Assembly (NCBI GenBank): GCA_016793445.1
Contig: JAEUME010000005.1
Coordinates: 1-64,000 of the forward strand
Length of the DNA stretch: 64,000 nt
Direction: 5' to 3'
Source of the DNA: Hyphomicrobium sp.
Lineage (GTDB): Bacteria; Pseudomonadota; Alphaproteobacteria; Rhizobiales; Hyphomicrobiaceae
Position numbers and translations under genes: made by a program. The notes below the pieces were generated by a model. It was not told where the DNA came from. It did no database searches and was given only the letters and a program-made list of their open reading frames with translations. This document shows, piece by piece, positions 60,921 to 64,000 of the stretch. Positions within the stretch are counted from its first letter, which is position 1. Each line of letters opens with the position of its first letter.

Positions 60921-62132
60921 GTGGGCATGGGCGCGCGAGCGCAAGTTTGGAAGCAGGCGTGTTTCTGCGCAGCGTTGGTAGTGTGTTGTCTGGCCGGTCC
61001 GGCATCCGGAGCAATTTCAGACAACACACAGCGCGTCTCTAATATCCTGGAAAAGCTTGTTATTCCTGGCTTTGAGCGGCTTGAGAGTTCTGCCGCTCAA
61101 TTAGCACCGGCCGTCCGCGGCTGGTGCGCAACGCATAACGGGGCGGCGGACAAGAAAAAGTCCGCCGCGAAGGCTGAAAAGAAGGCTTTTGCCGCGCTTA
61201 CGGCGGCGTTTCGCGAGACCGCGTCAGCCTGGGGCGGCGTGGAATTTTTGCGCTTTGGCCCTCTGGCGGCGAAAGGCCGGCGCGAGCGGTTCGCCTTCTG
61301 GCCCGATCCGCGTGGCGTGGTAGCGCGCCAGTTGCGCCAGATCCTGGCAGCAAAAAATCCAGCGCTATTGGAATCTGGTGCGCTCGCAAAGCAAAGCGCC
61401 GCGGTGCAGGGGCTCCCGGCGCTCGAGTTTTTAATTGTGCCCCCCGAAGATCCAAGCGGCAAGAAAGCGGCCTCCACGCAGAGCCGTGAGCAAGCAGACG
61501 AAAAGCAAGCTGCCGCGGATGCCGAAGGCGAGGTTTACCGCTGTCAGCTCGCGGGGGCCGTGGCGGACAACCTGGCCGCGCTCGCGCATGAGATTCGCGA
61601 GGCATGGACGCAGGATGGGGGGTATCGGCAAATAATGCTCGAGGCCGGTCCCGACCACAAAATCTACAAGTCCGACGCCGAGTCGGCGGGAGATCTGGTT
61701 CGGTCGCTGCTGACCGGTTTGCAGGTCATATCCGAAACGCAGGTGAAGCCGCGCGTCCGTGGTGCGCCCACTCAGACCGTAAAGAGCGCGAAGCCTGAAA
61801 AAAAGCCCAGCGGTCCTTTTGTGCGGATCAAGGCAGAGTCCGCCTACTTCGTAGGAGCCACGCGCGGGCTGAAGGCCCTTTATGACGGCCTCGATATGGA
61901 GGCCAGCCTCGCGCCGGATAAACAATGGATGAAGAGTTGGGCTGCGGGCGCATGGCGCGCTATTCTGTGGAGCGACGGCGTAGGTGGCGCGGTCAAGGGC
62001 GTCCACGCGGGTGCTGCCCCCTCGCGACGGGAAGTGGCCGGCCGCATAAACGGATTGCGGCAACTGATCGGAAGGGAGATGGCCAATGCGGCAGGTATTC
62101 CAATCGGCTTCAATGAGCTCGATGGCGATTGA
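60921..62132 (+). CDS. Imelysin-family protein 2 (403 aa)
   Basis: Second M75-like imelysin domain protein with a signal peptide (KQACFCAALVVCCLAGPASG). The family's HxxE position reads GLPALEFLIVPP: the Glu stays but Pro replaces the His, usual for the second imelysin in such operons. FRETASAWGGVEFLRFGPLA is the other conserved block. A Lys/Ala-rich insert (DKKKSAAKAEKKAFAAL) is present. It follows gene 1 by 27 bases and overlaps the DUF1513 gene start, so translation is coupled. Confidence 0.85.
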   Translation: MGMGARAQVWKQACFCAALVVCCLAGPASGAISDNTQRVSNILEKLVIPGFERLESSAAQLAPAVRGWCATHNGAADKKKSAAKAEKKAFAALTAAFRETASAWGGVEFLRFGPLAAKGRRERFAFWPDPRGVVARQLRQILAAKNPALLESGALAKQSAAVQGLPALEFLIVPPEDPSGKKAASTQSREQADEKQAAADAEGEVYRCQLAGAVADNLAALAHEIREAWTQDGGYRQIMLEAGPDHKIYKSDAESAGDLVRSLLTGLQVISETQVKPRVRGAPTQTVKSAKPEKKPSGPFVRIKAESAYFVGATRGLKALYDGLDMEASLAPDKQWMKSWAAGAWRAILWSDGVGGAVKGVHAGAAPSRREVAGRINGLRQLIGREMANAAGIPIGFNELDGD

Positions 62133-63228
62133 CCGCAGAACCGTTCTGCTTGGCACACTTTCGGCGATCGCGCTGGCGCGATTTGGCGGGCCTACCGCGA
62201 TCGCCGCGGACACCCTGCAGGCCGCCTTCGTCAGTGCCGCGCGGATGCCTGATGGCAGCTATGCGATTTTGCTGCTAGCGGCCGACGGCAACGTGTTGCG
62301 CCAAGTGCCGCTCAACGCGCGCGGACACGACATTGCGCTCCATCGCGCAACGGGCCGGGCCGTCGCGTTCGCGCGGCGGCCGGGCACGTTCGCAGTCGCA
62401 TTCGATAGTGCCAGCGCACGTGAGCCTGCTGTCTTCAATGCTATAGAAGGACGCCACTTTTACGGACATGGCGCCTTCAGCAGCGACGGCAGGCTCCTCT
62501 ACGTCTCGGAGAACGACATCGCCAACGGCCGCGGCGTTATCGGACTCTATGATGTGGATGCCGGCTACAAGCGGATCGGCGAGCATCCAAGCCATGGCGT
62601 GGGTCCCCACGAGATCATCCTGTTGTCGGATGGCCGCACACTTGCCATTGCCAACGGCGGAATCGACACGGTGCCTGAGGCGGGCCGGGCGATGTTGAAC
62701 CTCGACGAGATGCAGCCCAATCTTGCCTTCGCGGACGCCGAAAGCGGCGCGCTCATTGCGCGTCATGAATTGAGCGCCGACCTTAATCGGCTATCCATCA
62801 GACACATCGCGGCGGACGCGAACGGCGCGGTATGGTTCGGCGGCCAGTGGGAGGGTGATCCGGAGGCGACACCGGAGCTGATTGGGCGGGCAACGCGTGA
62901 CACGCCTATCCGTCTCATTGCCCCGGCAACTGCGCTGGGCGGAGACCTGAAGGGCTACATCGGTTCGGTGGCTGTGGCCTGCGATGGCGGCATGATCGCG
63001 GCAAGCGCCCCGAAGGCTGGCCGCATCATCTATGTCAACACGGCGGACGGGGCCGTCGTCGACAATAGCCCGTTGCCCGACGGCTGTGGCGTGGCAGGTG
63101 AGGAGCATGCGCGCTTTTGTGTAACCTCAGGTCTGGGTGCATTCCGGCATGAGGCGCCCGGCACGCGCATCTTGAGCGAGCGCGTGCTGGAAGGCATTGC
63201 CTTCGACAATCACTTGCGCCGGCTGTGA
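62113..63228 (+). CDS. DUF1513 beta-propeller protein, Tat-exported (371 aa)
   Basis: DUF1513 proteins accompany imelysins in iron-regulated loci. The twin-arginine signal MAIDRRTVLLGTLSAIALAR indicates export folded, perhaps with a cofactor. The mature chain has propeller-like repeats: GHDIALHRATGRAVAFARRP, YGHGAFSSDGRLLYVSENDI and GVGPHEIILLSDGRTLAIAN. Start: ATG 62113 (62086 and 62122 are alternatives), within the end of imelysin 2. The di-haem thiol oxidoreductase gene often found between the two imelysins is absent here. Confidence 0.85.
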   Translation: MSSMAIDRRTVLLGTLSAIALARFGGPTAIAADTLQAAFVSAARMPDGSYAILLLAADGNVLRQVPLNARGHDIALHRATGRAVAFARRPGTFAVAFDSASAREPAVFNAIEGRHFYGHGAFSSDGRLLYVSENDIANGRGVIGLYDVDAGYKRIGEHPSHGVGPHEIILLSDGRTLAIANGGIDTVPEAGRAMLNLDEMQPNLAFADAESGALIARHELSADLNRLSIRHIAADANGAVWFGGQWEGDPEATPELIGRATRDTPIRLIAPATALGGDLKGYIGSVAVACDGGMIAASAPKAGRIIYVNTADGAVVDNSPLPDGCGVAGEEHARFCVTSGLGAFRHEAPGTRILSERVLEGIAFDNHLRRL

Positions 63229-63264
63229 CGGCCTCGTTTCGGGAAGCTGGCAACCCGAACGGAT

Positions 63265-63909
63265 CTACTCCGCGCGCGCGAGGAACGCTTTCAGATCCTC
63301 CTGCGTGTCGATATCGCGGGTGATTTCGGCGCTGGCCCATGGAAGAGCAAGCACGCGTGCCTTGTGAGCTTCCAGCAGGCCTTTGGCACCCTTGTCGCCG
63401 GTGAGTGTCGCGAGCGCACCAAATAAATCGGGAGGCCACAGCACGGGATGACCCTGGCTGCCGTCGGGCGCGGCAGGATGGACGATGGCGCCGGGATTGC
63501 GGGCGGCGGCTTCGGCGAGGGCAGCAATCAGCGGCGTCGTAACCCCGGGCATGTCAGCCAGCACGATCATGGCCGCCTGTGTTGTAGACGGCAGGGCGGT
63601 AATCCCGGCCCGGATTGACGTAGACAGGCCGTCGGCTGCAACCGGATTCAGGACAAACCTCCAGCGCCCCTCTCCGGCTGCGGCGCGCACAGCATCGGCA
63701 TGCGCGCCCACGACGACCACGATATCTTCGACCGGCGCAGCGGAGACCTGGCCCAAGATCCGCGCAACCAGCGGGCGGCCATCCAAGGTTGCGGTCAGCT
63801 TATGCCCCCCTTCAAACCGCGAGGAGCAGCCAGCCGCCAGCACAATGGCCGCCAGGCCCGGCATTGGCGCGGGCGGTCTTGAGAATTGTGCGGGGGAAGG
63901 CGTATTCAT
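63265..63909 (-). CDS. MocA-like molybdenum cofactor nucleotidyltransferase (214 aa)
   Basis: Transfers a nucleotide to molybdopterin (MocA/MobA-like NTP transferase). The N-terminal signature VLAAGCSSRFEGGHKLTATL is the LAAGxSxRFxxxK loop; DGLSTSIRAGI and IVLADMPGVTTPLIAAL carry the metal- and nucleotide-binding residues; GHPVLWPPDLF is the conserved acceptor-site segment. The variation in the first loop (FEGGHK) makes MocA (CTP, for xanthine dehydrogenase-type enzymes) more likely than MobA (GTP). Convergent with the DUF1513 gene, 36 bases apart. Confidence 0.82.
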   Translation of the reverse strand: MNTPSPAQFSRPPAPMPGLAAIVLAAGCSSRFEGGHKLTATLDGRPLVARILGQVSAAPVEDIVVVVGAHADAVRAAAGEGRWRFVLNPVAADGLSTSIRAGITALPSTTQAAMIVLADMPGVTTPLIAALAEAAARNPGAIVHPAAPDGSQGHPVLWPPDLFGALATLTGDKGAKGLLEAHKARVLALPWASAEITRDIDTQEDLKAFLARAE

Positions 63910-64000
63910 GGATGCCTACAAACCACCTTGCGCGCCCGTGTGCAAATGGCGCGATTGCGCGGCCCTGTGCGCCGGTCTAGAAGCGCAGCCCATGACAAAG

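Noticed and set aside
1..64000. CRISPR arrays, rRNA operons or complete insertion sequences
   Set aside because: No regularly spaced direct repeats, rRNA segments or transposase frames were seen.

Overview
The window reads as the chromosome of an alphaproteobacterium. High GC, an ANTAR-type NasS/NasT nitrate switch, an imelysin/DUF1513 iron locus and the family resemblances suggest Hyphomicrobiales, perhaps near Hyphomicrobium; the genus is inference. No rRNA, CRISPR array or intact insertion sequence was seen. There is one tRNA (Arg, anticodon CCG).

Layout. 1-2.9 kb: accessory DNA with small unknown proteins and a PcfJ-like protein. 2.9-6.9 kb: LysR regulator, a short YdeI-like protein, a PfkB sugar kinase and a bile-acid-symporter-like transporter. 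7-16 kb (minus strand): assimilatory nitrate locus in the order nasT, nasS, RNA leader, nitrate transporter, nirB, nirD, nasA. The leader carries two hexaloop hairpins and a terminator that overlaps the second hairpin, a full ANTAR antitermination module. 16-24.4 kb: envelope cluster with a FecR-like protein, a CHASE2 protein, two tandem Cys-rich secreted paralogues, a secreted WD40-caspase protein, a second WD40 protein and a small secreted protein. 24.8-30.9 kb: peptide-secretion locus with two divergent short precursors (double-glycine-type leaders), a haem-membrane/2Fe-2S/anti-sigma-like fusion, an HlyD adaptor and a C39-peptidase ABC exporter. 31.3-36.9 kb: sulfur locus with a sulfate-binding protein behind a strong terminator hairpin, serine O-acetyltransferase, family 2A encapsulin shell and its cysteine desulfurase cargo with a ~218-residue disordered N-terminus.

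36.9-43.75 kb: a graveyard of RHS-type polymorphic toxin tips alternating with intact, AT-richer immunity-like genes (DUF4304, two Imm1, Imm26 and several unknowns). Repeated toxin segments are scattered through it and no full-length toxin gene is present. 43.75-50.2 kb: two glycosyltransferases, then a LysR regulator divergent from two Cys-nucleophile alpha/beta hydrolases and an NAD(P)-binding protein. 50.4-53.4 kb: tRNA-Arg, a small secreted protein, TrmO-like methyltransferase, AraC and MarR regulators. 53.5-63.9 kb: DNA polymerase I with a degenerate proofreading site, a pentameric ligand-gated channel fused to a periplasmic binding-protein domain, an Rrf2 regulator divergent from imelysin-imelysin-DUF1513, and a MocA-like nucleotidyltransferase.

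The most novel-looking items are the redox/anti-sigma fusion beside the two peptide precursors, the secreted caspase cluster, the binding-protein/channel fusion and the toxin-immunity array. All functions are inferred from reading the sequence; no database search was run.
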